Part shown: piece by piece, positions 23,476 through 35,360 of the stretch
How the letters are laid out: the number at the start of each line of letters is the position of its first letter
How positions within the stretch are numbered: position 1 is the first letter of the stretch
NCBI GenBank assembly: GCA_034401795.1
Contig: CM067360.1
Span: forward strand, 123,843,401-123,907,400
From: Chaetoderma sp. LZ-2023a
Taxonomy: Eukaryota; Mollusca; Caudofoveata; Chaetodermatida; Chaetodermatidae
Direction: 5' to 3'
Length of the DNA stretch: 64,000 bases
Made by a program: the position numbers and the translations under genes
The notes under the pieces: generated by a model
Told to the model about the DNA's origin: nothing
The model's database searches: none
What the model saw: the letters and a program-made list of their open reading frames with translations, nothing else

Positions 23476-24385
23476 GTTCTGGCGTAAACTCTCTCTGCCA
23501 ATCACGCAATATTACATAGACGTATGACACGACTACTTATCACAGTTATATTATAACTAAAAGGCATTACTTAAATTACCAGATTCCTGGAATACCCGTC
23601 CGTGCCTCAATAATGTTTTTGACAGATACATCTTGGACCTATTGTCTAGGCATGAATATGAATGCCAGAAGCAATAAGATGTTGACATTGATGATGCTGC
23701 TGATACTACATTATCAACATATCCCGGATATTGGCCTCCAGACACCAAATATTTAATTTCTCTGTCTATCTAATGTACATGGAAAACAAACATGTCTCTA
23801 AAGGATACCTCGCTTTGGGGGCCAGATGATGGTGGTTCTTTAAGACGGGTGTTTGTATGACAATACCGCTTAACAAATTATTATCATTTGACACAACCCC
23901 TCGCCCCAAAGCTATTTACCATAGCAACTGAGTTGTATTATGCGGACATTTGCCGTAATAACATAAACATTGTCCCTACTGTAAAATAATCTATAACGAA
24001 ACCTGAACGGGCATCAAAAAGTGGTTTCTAATGATATATCACTGGTCAATATAACTCCTTTGTTATATTAAATAACCTTTGGTGCCAAATACTGGCGTTT
24101 CCTTAAGATAGTTCGTCTGGCGAACCGTTTTGGCGATCCACCATCGCGGCCTCGAAACGCACGCGTCCGACTATTCCAGGAATTAGTATCGGCGTATCCG
24201 TACTAGCATATAATACGACCGCGACAGTGGAGAAATACTACAATGTTGTTGTATAATCATCATACGTAGAGTGCATTGGTATCTATTCAAAATATATCTA
24301 GATAATGAATCTTGGAGTAAGTTCAATCCCGCGTATATACCCGTTTCAAAACAGCCATACTATTCGTACAACAACGCTTAGCACC

Positions 24386-24792
24386 AATTCACCTTTCCAG
24401 AGAATCCACCCATCATATGACGTCATAATCAACTACGTGATGCGTAGAATGACATCATAATGAATGACGTCATGAATGATGTCGATAAGTACATCACGAA
24501 CGCATATTTGAAGACGGTCTATGCGTTGGTGTACAAATTGTATGCCTTTACTATTTAATAAATATTGTGTTGAATATTTTGAAACTAATTTGACAGGGCG
24601 CTGTTGATGCCGCAGGCAGCAACAGCACCCAGTCAAATTAGTTACAAAATAGTCAACAGCTTCCCTGTATAGTTTTCAGGAAATTGCTAGCTAGGGCATT
24701 CGTGGATCAATGAATCTCAACACGGCAATGTGTGGGTGGAGCTTAGCTAGTGATGGGCGGGGCATAACTAACAATAGAAAGGTCCATTAAGC
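24386..24792 (-). repeat. family A foldback element, near complete
   Basis: CACCTTTCCAGAG end, TGACGTCA at about 24419 and 24466, hairpin GCTGTTGATGCCGCAGGCAGCAA, GGGCGGGGCATA, and the AGAAAGGTCCATT end. Confidence 0.9.
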
Positions 24793-24874
24793 ATTCGTGA
24801 TGAACTTATCTACGGTATTCATGACGTTATTGATTATATCCGATAATGTTGAACTGTCGTAGCCAAAGCAGCCG

Positions 24875-25005
24875 ATTTTACTTCTTATCTAATAATTATC
24901 ATGTTGAATATTTTAAAACTAATTTGACTGTACACTGTGGCTGCATAACGCAACAACAGCTTCCAGTCAAATTGGTTTCGAATTATCTCATAGCCTAGAC
25001 GTGGT
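24875..25005. repeat. family A core fragment
   Basis: GTTGAATATTTTAAAACTAA and CAGTCAAATTGGTTTCGAA around a decayed GCTGCATAACGCAACAACAGC centre. It follows the 24386 copy by under 100 bases. Confidence 0.75.
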
Positions 25006-25308
25006 TGCCTTTACATTACTTTGCCAAATTGTAGCTTCCACCTCCATGATTGAAAATACATATCTAGGTAGATGACTATGTTTTCCTGATTGGTTGAAAA
25101 GTTTTAAAATGTATAATTTCTATGGTAGGCTATCGAACCTGAATACATAGTAAAAGATGGGATGAGTTTTCCTTTAAGTTTTTTAGATAACTGTACATAA
25201 TTACGCCATCGAGAAATGTTTAATTGGCTCGTGGGAATGCTTCTAATTATGACCATGTCGATACGCGGCAAAGACTGTAAATATTAGATTCTATTAATGA
25301 ATGCATTC

Positions 25309-25520
25309 TTCCCCCCCCCCCCATCACCCTCCACACCCACCCCAACACATCATCTCTCTCTCTCTCTCCCTCCTCTCTCCCTCCCTTAGCCTCTCTCGCC
25401 CTTCCTCCCTCCCTCCCTTACTCTCTCCCTCCCCGTCTCTCCCCATCCCTCACCCCATCCCTCTCTCCATCTCCCTCAACTTCACTCCCTCTCCCTCCAT
25501 CGCTTCCTCCCTTCCTAACT
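25309..25520. repeat. C/T-rich polypyrimidine tract
   Basis: C12 run followed by CTCTCCCTCC-type degenerate repeats. The Ser/Pro/Leu frame is an artefact. Confidence 0.92.
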
Positions 25521-25984
25521 TATCTCAATTAATTCTCGTGTATAATAATCATATATGCGTTGTTATTCTACTGGCAACAGTCACGATAACGTCATATCCT
25601 GCTACCTGATCATCGAAATAGATTATGCAATTCAATACATAACTATGTATCTGATAAGATTTCTAAATATATACGATCCTATTCTAGCTAACTAAGGAAA
25701 CACCGAGTAATGATCAATATTTTAATCTTTTAAAAACACAAGTAGTTGCTTGAAGGTATTATGTTGCTGTTTTGTAATGAGTTCCCTCAGTCAGGTAAAT
25801 GAAGCAGTGTTCGCATTCATGATACGAGATAAAAATAGATATCGTTGTGTAAAAATAGGATATTGATAGTCGATAAATCACTATATTTAGTAAGGAACAA
25901 GTTTATTCTGCATGGTCCTACATTCAACTAATGTATTATGAGATCACCTTTGCTCCTATATTAAGGGAACAATATTAAATTCGA

Positions 25985-26335
25985 AATGCCTGCTCTTGTT
26001 GGTCAATGGCGCGAGGACCAATATCAAATTTTATATCTACGCGTCCATTGGTCAATGGAAACGTGGACCAATATTGAATTCGATATCAGCGCACCCGTTT
26101 GCCAATGGCGCGATGACCAATGTCAAATTATATATCGAACGCGCACTGGTCAACAACGCAGAACCAATATTGAATTGGATATCAGCGCACCCTTTTTTCA
26201 ATAGCACGGGAGACCAATATCTGATTCAATATCGGCGTGCAGATTGATCAACGGCGCACGGAACCAATGTCGAATTCGCTATTTGCGTGACCGTTATTCA
26301 ATGGCACAGAGGACCAATATGAATTGCTATAGTTG
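25985..26335. repeat. ~55-60-bp minisatellite, six units
   Basis: Unit core: TGGTCAATGGCGCGAGGACC, AATATCAAATTTTATATC, (A/T)GCGCGCCCG. Adjacent units differ at about 20-30% of sites. A related array is at 45430-45970. Confidence 0.9.
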
Positions 26336-26339
26336 CGCC

Positions 26340-27415
26340 GATATGAAAAAATATTAATTCACACCCTGCTGTCCTATTAAATGTGCGCAATCCTTGATTA
26401 GCCGCTGAGTTTGTGTGTTTGAGTGAGATTGAGTGACAGCTAGCGTCGCTCTTATAGTGATTCGTTATAGTGACAGATGATAAACAAAAGTCTGAAGAAC
26501 AGACATTACATCCGGGAGCTCGACATCTGTTTCACACTCGTCTCTCAGCTCGTGGAGCTAAGCTACGCCCTTCTACATATTGTTAGCGTGGTTTCGAGGA
26601 GATTTTAGCAACGATGACCGCCAAGTGAAATGTATTTCTTCTCTATTTAACTGAAACCTTTATCGCGAAATAATCAATTAAAATAATCACATGATTTGCT
26701 AATAGCACAAATTTCAATCCAAAACAATAATGTAATGATCTTTTTGTCTATAGATGGAATACTATTTCCAGTTAACGCTTTATTGCGTCAAAGATCCGCA
26801 AAAGAATTCTAGTCCGACTTGCTATCCCGTGGTGATCGAAAGCCATATCTTGACAGCCACCATACGCCATTGACAAAATATGATATTTCTAGAGGAAATT
26901 ATAACAAGCTATAACGCCACTATGTCTCGCTTGATATTGTAGCGGAAATAGGGCGAATTCAAATTCTCGAATTATAAAATGACCAGAGGGCAGCTAAGAT
27001 AGAAATTTTGTATAATAATAAAAGCAGTGCATATCCGCGTGAATGTTGCTTCCAATTATCCATAAGTACGACGCTCTGAAAAGATGTGTGTGGATTAAAA
27101 ACCGGTTGTCTCCCCTTATTGATGATGCTTGGAATAGGTCAAACGACCCGGGGAGTGTTATCTCCCCTTATAACATATAACGAAGGATTGGGAAAAGCTG
27201 CTCAGAATCTATTTGGAAAGAGTTATCACCCTTAGGAATATGTTGGGTTTTAGACGTACATTAGATTATAAAAAGTAGAAGCTATTTCCCCATAAAGTTA
27301 GGTATGTTATCCTGGTCCCCTGTTGGAGAAGCATTGGAAAGCTGTTTGCAGAGGGAAGAGCAGTACTCCAGAACATGATCAATGAATTCAAGTTGATTTG
27401 CAGTGTGACTACCTA
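26340..27415. other. intron segment, nothing recognised
   Basis: AT-rich sequence with no convincing exon, hairpin or tandem repeat in either strand by eye. Confidence 0.6.
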
Positions 27416-27419
27416 TGGC

Positions 27420-27794
27420 AATGCGCCTTTCCAGTTCATCCATCCATAATATGACGTCATAATCACCTGCACAACGCGTATTATGACGTCATAATCATTA
27501 CGTCACTGAATGGCTCGATTTAGTCCGTCTTAAACGCTTACTAGTCCGATACTTTGCGCGAATTGCATGGCTTTACTATTTAATAAACATTATGTGGAAT
27601 ATTTTGAAAGTAATGCCATAGGCAGCAACATTGGCCAGTCAAATTGCTTTCAATATATTCAACAGCTTACTTGTATAGCTTTCTGGAAATTGAGTGAGGG
27701 AGTTCAGGGATTAATCGATCCCAACACTAGCGAGGTGTTGGTGGAGCTTAGCTAGAGATGGGCGGAGCATAGCTAAAACTGGAAAGGTCAATTA
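27420..27794 (-). repeat. family A foldback element
   Basis: GCCTTTCCAGTTCATCC end, two exact TGACGTCA octamers, shortened centre TGCCATAGGCAGCA, GATGGGCGGAGCATA and the ACTGGAAAGGTC end. A family B element begins directly after it. Confidence 0.88.
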
Positions 27795-27795
27795 G

Positions 27796-28032
27796 CCCTT
27801 TAATGGTTAAATTTGGTGCAAAAATTAAACAATTTGCTTATTGAATCGCCATTTGCAGGCCAAAAGAAGACTATTTTTGAAAATTGCCACTGGAATCACT
27901 GGCTCGTCCATCGAGCCAGTCATTCCAGTTGTTTACTTTTCAAAAGGGTCGTCTCTTGGCGTGCAGATTGGCATTCCTTCAGACCACTGAAGAGGCCGGG
28001 TCTGGTAGGCTTTGTCATAAATGGGTTAAGAA
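27796..28032. repeat. family B foldback, near complete
   Basis: TTAGCCCTTTAATGGTTAAA end, GCAGGCCAAAAGAAGACTAT, centre ACTGGCTCGTCCATCGAGCCAGT, then AGACCACTGAAGAGGC and ATGGGTTAAG. Confidence 0.88.
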
Positions 28033-28349
28033 TGCGAGCCGGCTTAAATATCGGCTTTAAAACATTATTCGATGTTGCTTTGTAATGGTCCGCTCTAAGT
28101 CCCAGAGCACGTTTCGCAAACGTTATTGGAACCAAGTCGATGTCAGAATTACATGAGATTAAGGTCATCACGAGATCTGGAAATAGCGTGTTCAAAAAAA
28201 ATCTGTGACATAAGTCAATGATGATAGTAATGAGTTAGCTACCAACATCTCGACTGACAGAGACAGTGAGTGAACAAAAAAACTGTTATTGCCAGAACGA
28301 ATGATTGCAAGAGAACCGACGTCTGTATACTTGGTCATGCCCAGACATG

Positions 28350-28742
28350 TTTGCAATGGAGGAGTCCAGTTTATCGATCCATCTATTGATGTCATAATCA
28401 ACTACGTCACATGTAGGTTGACGTCATAATCAATTACATCATGAATGACGCGATTTAGTCCGTCATAACGCTTAATAAGCCGTCAAGTTGTGCGAATTGT
28501 ATGGCTTTACTATTTGATAAAGATTCTGTTGAATATTTTGAAATTTGACTGGGCGCTGTTGCTGCCATGGGCAGAAACAACACCCAGTCACATTAGTTTC
28601 GAAATATTCAACAGGTTACCTGTATAGTTTAGTGGCAATTCAGATTCAGAGTGCAGGAATCGGTCGATCCGAACACAGACAAAGCGTGAGCGGAGTTTAG
28701 CTAGTGATGGGCGGTGCATAGCTAAAACTGGATTCCTCCATT
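28350..28742 (-). repeat. family A foldback element
   Basis: TGGAGGAGTCCAGTTTATCG and AAACTGGATTCCTCCATTA are inverted ends. One exact TGACGTCA, and a centre with GGGCGCTGTTGCTGCC. Confidence 0.9.
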
Positions 28743-29129
28743 AGATGGACATAGTTACAGAAACACTAAATTCTTCCCGAATGTTTCATTGTACTGATAG
28801 ACTATGGTATATACATTCCATATCACTCACTTCCCAGCGTCTGCCTTTATCTCTATCACAATGCTTGTCCATTTAACTTCGCGTTAATGTTGAGATGTAC
28901 TCGTCGCCATTATGTCTCCTAAGATAGTAGTGTGTGACGTCTTGTAAGTGCCAATACATCACAATCTTTATTATCAAATGTAATATCAGAAAATGGCTCA
29001 GGCACCTGTCTCATTTAAGCCCACGGCTGGTGAGAGTGTGTGTAGTCAAACCTGTCTGTGAATCTATGATAGAGATTTGGTGCGGGGGCCAGCGATGGCA
29101 GTTCGATAAAGCCGGCGGTCATAAACAAC

Positions 29130-29485
29130 TACCGTCAATATAGGGATCGATTTCTAGCTACGCTCCGCCCACCTTACCTGAATCCTGAAATTCCAGAATG
29201 CCAATTTGGAGCTTCTTATATAGATAAACTGTTGCATATTTTGAAACTAATTCAACTGAGCGCTGTTGCTGCCTACAGTGCCCAGTAAAATTAGTTTCAA
29301 AATATTCAACAGAATGTTTATTAAATAGTAAATCCATCAACGACATACAATTCGTAGGCTAAGCTTGGCAGATTTGTCAATGTTCATGACGGTGCTAGAT
29401 ACATCACTACGTCTTTTGACTCCAGCCTACATGTGACGTCATGTAGTATGACGGCATACACTTAAGAGATAGATTGGATCCGTCT
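29130..29485 (+). repeat. family A foldback element
   Basis: GGGATCGATTTCTAGC end, shortened GC arm, central hairpin with about 10 bases lost, TTTATTAAATAGTAAA, one exact TGACGTCA. It ends about 240 bases from the large exon at 29728. Confidence 0.85.
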
Positions 29486-29727
29486 TTTGTCCCGAAATCT
29501 ATTTACCGACTTAGCATTGTATATGGGCTGCATTAAGTGACCACCGGTCCCTCGTATAACATTTGCGGGGACCACATAGTGTCCATTACATATCTTTGAC
29601 TGTATCTTGTTATAGTCAAAACTTAGGCTTAGGATTAGGGTTATGGCTAGTCAATCGATCAAACTTAAAACTGGGCGTATTGTTGTATATTCCGAACATT
29701 AATAACATTGCATTCTAATAGACTTAC

Positions 29728-30672
29728 CGTATATTGGTAGTTGCGCTGCTTTGCCGGTGGGTGGCCATGTAGAACAAAGCGCATGTTCGGAAATTTTCTC
29801 GCGAGATGTCGCAGATTTTTGCGGACAGCTGATTGTGCACGTCAATGGCGAATGCCCAGACGAGGTAATGGACACCGTGTCGCTGTGGTTATCCGATTTG
29901 TTCAACTTTTTACTCCAACTTGGTGACAACAGTTTATCATTTTGCGAGATAATACTCCATGACGTGTCGGACGCCTGTAGATACATACTTTCGTCTGAAA
30001 GGTGTTGAGTTTGTGACGTGTTGTGTGACGTGTTGTGTGATGTATGCAGTTTGGAATCACTTTGATTCGATGACACGGTAGAACAGCTACACCACGACGT
30101 TTGGTCTGACATCCTAGATGGAACGCTTTCTGGATTCAGAGAGGTGTGGCATGAATCTGGCTCAGATGTAACCAACACACACGGCACATCCAGGTTTAGG
30201 GACTTCACCTGTTGATTCCGTATGCAGACAATTTCTGGTGGCAGCGCGCTTTCGAGGGTATTCGACCGTGTCCAGTAATTATCTGGCGACCCCACGATGT
30301 AATAATCGCTTAACCGGAGATGTTCCTGAGGCATGCTGGGAGAATACTGAAGCTTGGCTTTAGGTTTCAGAAGGAGTGAGTCTGTCTCGCTTCCAGGCGA
30401 TATGATCATATGTTGGAAGTTTGTATGCTGGAAATTAGTACCGGGAGTTCCTCTGTTGTGTTTCCTTTTCGTGGCAAGCCATTTTCGTAGTCGAATGAAG
30501 AACTTGGAGAGAAAACCACTATCCTTTCCTTTGTGCTGTTGTTCCCGCCGACATGCTGAGCAGCTCTCAAAGATCTGAACCTCATACGCATTAATGGCAT
30601 TCGGGCATGGAAGGAGAGACACGTTGGAATTGACTTCATTCGCCTGCAGAACTTTCGTCCAATGCTCCTCAC
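29728..30672 (-). CDS. KSR-like gene, large Ser/Thr-rich central exon
   Basis: 945 bases, open throughout on the minus strand, from ATATATTTACAG to GTAAGT. The first two bases complete Gly from exon 36904-36965 and the last base starts Ala finished in exon 22243-22300. It encodes about 314 residues: EEHWTKVLQANEV at the start, a Cys motif ESCSACRREQQ at about residue 40, a basic stretch FFIRLRKWLATKRKHNR, then a Ser/Thr/Asn-rich low-order region with HTSHNTSHNTSQ and STWPPTGKAAQLPIY at the end. Position and composition fit the Ser/Thr-rich CA4 region of KSR, which in known KSRs carries phosphorylation and ERK-docking sites. I see no clear FxFP docking motif. Confidence 0.85.
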
Positions 30673-30734
30673 CTGTAAATATATAAATCAATCAGTTAAG
30701 ACAAAATACTAGATCCGCGTGACGGGTACTTGCC

Positions 30735-30848
30735 TGTTATTTTGCTAGTCTAAGGCCGTGTTCTCACTAGAGACTGATGTATGGCGTCATTCCTGATTAA
30801 CTCGCTAGTGAGAGCACGGCCTAAGTCTACTTTGACTAGCAAAGCCCT
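30735..30848. repeat. 110-bp foldback
   Basis: TTTTGCTAGTCTAAGGCCGTG...CTCACTAG is the inverse of CTAGTGAGAGCACGGCCTAAG...GACTAGCAAA. Lies 63 bases upstream (in gene sense) of the large exon's acceptor. Confidence 0.85.
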
Positions 30849-31561
30849 GTGATAGATATTGGGTAGGCCTGGGCGGTCCGTCAGGCGTCATGTCTATCCC
30901 ATTATCTACCACACGGTCGATGGCGAGTCATGGTAGACTCGAACTAGCATTTTGTATTTGTTTCATTGGTTTAAATTTCATGGTCATAAAATCATAATGC
31001 TTCCAAAAATATACCCCGATATAAGATGTATTTTAAAATGTTTCTATATACTAGTTTTCCTGCTGAATGCGCCCGCGTTGATAGATTTTTTCGAACTGGA
31101 TCATTGCATCCCAAATTGGCTACTGAAGTGATTGGTCTCCGATTCCAGAAATGGGACACATTTTCATATAAATGCTGTATAATTCTTGGTGCACACGACC
31201 ACCTTTCCCCCGCGTTACCTTGGTTTGTAACCATAGCTTTATAGAAAACGTGTGCGGCTCAAAGAAACATGGAACCAGTGCTCCCCAGAACTGTTTCTGA
31301 TATCAAATGTGTTTGATTTCTCCATCAGATGGTGTTCATGTTCGATACTACAGCCACGAATAAAACACTATTGACCATCTGTGATGCTTGGGAACAAAAC
31401 AACGAAACATATTTCAGAGTTGACCAATAAGTGCTCTCATCTTTTGTAAACCCACGGTTTGCTCCGAAATGCGAGGGCCTGTGTAAAAGAGAGGTATACC
31501 GTTGGTGGTTCTATTTAGTGCAGAAGAATTGTCGTTCAAATTGTATACTTTTAGAGGCTTA

Positions 31562-31945
31562 AATGGACATTTCCAGTTTTAGCTATTCTCCGCCCATCTC
31601 TAGCTAAGCTCCACCCACACTTCGCGTGTATTGGGATCGATCGATCTATGACCTCCCTGACTGTCAATTTCCAGAAAACTATACAGGTAAGCTGTTGAAT
31701 ATTTTGAAACTAATTTGACTCGGTGCTGCCATTGCTGTTGCAACAGCGTCCAGTCAAATTAGTTTCAAAATGTTCGACAGAATGTTTATTAAATGTTAAA
31801 GACATACAATTCGTACAACGTGTCGGACTATTAAGCGTTTAAGATGGACTAAATCAGAGTCATTCAAGCTATATTTGATTATTACTTCATTCTAGTTGTT
31901 TATTGCGTCATATGACGGATAGATAAACTGGAAATGTCTATTGCA
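31562..31945 (+). repeat. family A foldback element
   Basis: AATGGACATTTCCAGTTTTA and AAACTGGAAATGTCTATT are inverted ends. GATCGATCGATC, hairpin centre CTGCCATTGCTGTTGCAACAG. The CRE octamers have decayed (TTACTTCATT). Confidence 0.9.
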
Positions 31946-31954
31946 TAGCCCAGC

Positions 31955-32100
31955 GTAATGAAACGAAATAAATCTTAGCATATGATGGTTGGATTATATA
32001 TAAATTAATATAAGTAATCTTTGCCTCTTTGATGATTTGAATTAGGGATACTTATCTCCAATTCAATTTCACATCGTAAAGGAATTACATTAAGCTATAC
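31955..32100. repeat. AT-rich dispersed repeat, copy 2
   Basis: Parallels 1363-1500: ATGAAACGAAATAAATCTTA, ATATAAATTAATATAAG, TCCAATTCAATTTCACA. It follows a family A copy directly. Confidence 0.6.
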
Positions 32101-32160
32101 GAAATGAAATATAATATCTTATTTTATTACATTGAGATACATAAATTAAGCTTCTAAAAA

Positions 32161-32890
32161 TATACACGTGCAACAATTTTTTTTTCCAACTTCGCCAGGA
32201 GATCAGGTTCTGATTAACCAATTGGTCTAGCTCAACACGATAGTACCTTTTGATGTAATTATTATAACCTGTACAAGACACACCACCCAACACCTTTGAC
32301 ATTGCTGTTTACACACGGTCTGGTTAAATCGTTTGAGCAGAAGACTATCGTTTCAACAACAGGGATGTGCATAATAGTCACTTGCTATGAAGCAGTACAA
32401 CAATCGGCATATCGGAGAATGGTTCAGTGAGAATCACACCCCACCCCCAACCCAGATTCTGGTCTACACGACGAGCTGTTAGAACTAAACTAAAATCCAG
32501 GATTGCAACCCCATATCACCAGTTCAATCCTACCGGAGACTCCAGAGGTGTATGTGAAGCACCTCGCACCAATCGAGCGGTTGTAGACCTTCTCTCCCCG
32601 TTACGGACAGGACTGGATCGTAATGATCATCGTTTGGAGGTGGACCGCGCCCCTTGAACTATTGCTCAAAATAGGGGCAGTGTGTGTTGCTTGAAAACGG
32701 TGATGCACAACCCAGTTCTTCAACAACTTCCTATCGTAAAGGTTCTGATTAACGAATTGGTCTAGCTCAACACGACAGTACCTTTTGATGTAATTATTAT
32801 AACCTGTACAAGACACATCACCCAACACCTTTGACATTGCAGTGTGTGTTGCTTGAAAACGGTGATGCACAACCCAGTTCTTCAACAACT
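32161..32890 (-). repeat. tandemly duplicated segment with short minus-strand frames
   Basis: GGTTCTGATTAA(C)(C/G)AATTGG to CCTTTGACATTGC occurs at 32207-32307 and 32744-32842; GTGTGTTGCTTGAAAACGG to CTTCAACAACTTCC occurs at 32674-32732 and 32840-32894. Minus-strand reading gives the same peptide twice (KLLKNWVVHHRFQATHTA then VLGDVSCTGYNNYIKRY). I do not recognise it; it could be a duplicated exon or part of a transposon. Confidence 0.75.
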
Positions 32891-33091
32891 TCCCGGATAA
32901 TGCAGGTAACTGGGACGGTATTGGACAAATTCAAGGTCACTACGGCCTGATATTGGTCCAGTACCGGACCAACGCGGCCTGGTGTTGGCCCCATCCAGGA
33001 CAAGTAACCTATTTTATCAATGCAGCATTTATTTTGATAATATAAGATGAGGTGACTCGAGTTTTGAAAGATCAGTAGGCCTAGTAAAGCT

Positions 33092-33394
33092 TCATCGAAG
33101 CCGTTTTAGGCGAGCAGACGAATTATCTCCGTACCCTTTGAATAGGGCATGTAGAAAGTTGACACGGGAATCCAGTTTTATCTTTTGGGCATTTGCTATT
33201 TTACATAGGCTTAGAAGCCAGCTGGAAATGTCGGTGAATGGGAGGTAAAAGCAGGCCCTATGCATGCCAGCATCCATCGCGATCGCCGCTTGGTCTGTGA
33301 CTCTTGCACACGGCATCCCCAGAAGTTCCATTTCACTGGCACCGACAATCACTTTGGAATAGCCTTGATGTACGCTATTGGTGGCATAGAACAA
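33092..33394 (-). CDS. unidentified 100-codon minus-strand ORF
   Basis: An open frame with protein-like composition, including DAGMHRACFYLPFTDISSW and CKIANAQKIKLDSRVNF, ending in a basic RLKRLR. There is no family match I can name. It lies in the intron between the KSR-like exons at 30672 and 36904 on the same strand. It may be a transposon remnant or a lone exon; ORF length alone is weak support. Confidence 0.3.
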   Translation of the reverse strand: MFYATNSVHQGYSKVIVGASEMELLGMPCARVTDQAAIAMDAGMHRACFYLPFTDISSWLLSLCKIANAQKIKLDSRVNFLHALFKGYGDNSSARLKRLR

Positions 33395-33461
33395 TCAGCA
33401 CTATCATATAGCAACAACGTTTTCTAAGTGTAATCTAATTAAACCGTGTCGTTGGGATGGC

Positions 33462-33587
33462 ATGAATATGTACGACTACGAAGACGGGAACAATGATAAC
33501 GTAGACGATGATGAGAATGAGGTAGAAGATAGCGATGAAGGCGAGGATGAGAATAAGGATGGTGATGAAAATGAGAACGCGGATTAA
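33462..33587 (+). repeat. degenerate (GAT/GAN) trinucleotide tract
   Basis: GATGATGAGAATGAGGTAGAAG-type purine-rich repeat. It happens to encode a 41-residue acidic peptide from ATG to TAA. A coding role is not supported. Confidence 0.7.
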
Positions 33588-33724
33588 GATAGTGGTGATG
33601 ACGATGCCGACGATAATTACAGCGATTGGTTATAATACGAAGCGGGAGACGACCATGCTTATAAATACGATGGAGAGAAAATAAATGGCGTGGACAAGAA
33701 TGATGGTGATGGTGGATTTAGAAT

Positions 33725-34100
33725 AGATGGATACTATCTATCAATCAAGTATCAAATCAAATACGTCACACGTTCACTGGCGTCATAATCAAAATAACGT
33801 AGCCCCATTACAAAAAAAGTGAAATCTAGGAATGTAAGAATTGTCGTTGGTGAATTTACAATTTGATATAGAATATGTTCAATATTTTGAAACTAATTTG
33901 ATTGGGAGCTGTTGCTGCCATTTGCAGCGACATCCCTCGGTCAAATTAGATACAAAATAATCAACAGCTTACTGTATATTTGCCTTGACATTTAGACTCT
34001 GGAAATGCATTTTTCAAATCGATTCCAACACGCGTCAAAAAGTGGGCGGAGCTTAGTTAGAATGGGTTGGGTATAGCTAGAAATTAATCCCTCTATTGAC
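33725..34100 (-). repeat. family A foldback element, diverged
   Basis: GGATACTATCTATCAATCAAG end, TGGCGTCATAATC (decayed CRE), GTTGCTGCCATTTGCAGCGAC centre, GTGGGCGGAGCTTAG, AGAAATTAATCCCTCTATT end. Confidence 0.85.
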
Positions 34101-34559
34101 AGACTTGGCTAAAACATGAAAATGGTTGTCAAAAGTGCCTCATCTTTTGGCCATGAGAAAGCACGTGCTACAGACATGATTGACTGACATGTTCTGTTCA
34201 TTTCCACTGAGATGCTTGTACATAGTATCAAGATGATATCTTAAGATCAATAGGCAAGTCGTTCGAAGGACAAGCGTGTCACGACTTTTCCAATTCTCGG
34301 TCAAATTCTGATTAACGGGAAAGATTATTAATGGATACCCGGTGGTCTCTCACTCTCAGTGCATATAAATATTGAACTGAAACTAGTGGCTTACCACCAT
34401 AAGACCTGGCATTTTGGGAACATATCTGAGCTAGTTAAAGGGGGAATGAATGGCAATTCAGAACACTGTTACTGTAAGGTAATGTTGTCTACGACAATAG
34501 CCGTTTAAAGCAAGGAATTTAAACCCTTTGAGCCCGAAAGACTGGTGTTATTCGAAACT

Positions 34560-34768
34560 TCGTTTAGAATTTAACAAATAGCGTGTTGAATATTTTAAAA
34601 CTAATTTGACTTTGTGTCGTTACCGCCTATGGCAGCAACAGTGTCCAGGTAAATTAGCTCCAGAACATTCAATAGAATGTGTATTATATAGCGACACACA
34701 TTTCAATGCTCGTGACTGAGATATAGATATAGTACCATTTATTGTGATGTCAGCAAAGTAGTGACGCA
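34560..34768 (+). repeat. family A element, right half
   Basis: Hairpin centre TACCGCCTATGGCAGCAAC and the downstream arm (GTATTATATAGCGAC) with decayed CRE motifs. The GC-box arm is missing. It is followed head-on by the next copy. Confidence 0.8.
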
Positions 34769-34771
34769 ATG

Positions 34772-35135
34772 GGATTCCAGTTCCTCAGTCAATCATATGA
34801 CGTCATAATCAATTACGTGACTTGTAGGATGACGTCATAATGAATTACTTCATGAATGGTGTAGCTAAGTTCATCCACAAACGCTTAATTGATGACGAAC
34901 TAAGCGTTGTTGTACTAATTGCATGTCTTTACTATTTAATAAACATGCTGTTTAATATTTGAAACTAATTTGACTGGCCGATGTTGCTGCAGTTGGCAGC
35001 AACGACACCCTGTTAAATTAGTTTCAAATATTCAACAGCTTACCTGTATAGTTTTCTGGAAATTGATAGTCAGATAATTCAGGGATCGATCGATACAAAC
35101 ACGCGCGAAGTGTGGGTGGAGATAAGATAAAGCTG
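34772..35135 (-). repeat. family A foldback element
   Basis: GGATTCCAGTTCCTCAGTC end, two exact TGACGTCA octamers, centre GTTGCTGCAGTTGGCAGCAAC, GATCGATCGATAC. It ends at GGTGGAGATAAG, where the GC arm is cut. Confidence 0.88.
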
Positions 35136-35167
35136 GTCTAGCAAGATTTCGTGCAACATTGGCGCAT

Positions 35168-35360
35168 GCGATATATTATTGCGATTTTCTATGTATCATA
35201 TATCGCCGATTATCACGATATTGTCACGTTCAAGTTCAATGTCTTATATGTATTTTCCTCATATGTCACATTGTGACCTGATGTAATAAATGAACTTGAA
35301 CTTGATATATTATTGCAATTTTCTATGTATCATATATCGCCGATTATCATGATATAGTCT
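35168..35360. repeat. direct repeat pair flanking a retrotransposon-like 3' tail
   Basis: ATTATTGC(G/A)ATTTTCTATG...CCGATTATCA(C/T)GATAT occurs at 35170-35222 and 35312-35362 with about two mismatches. Between them is a short sequence ending AATAAATGAACTTGAACTTG, the style of a LINE 3' end, with the inverted CAAGTTCAA at its start. Confidence 0.75.

Noticed and set aside
33462..33587. Acidic 41-residue protein
   Set aside because: Product of a degenerate GAT tract; no homology or splice context.
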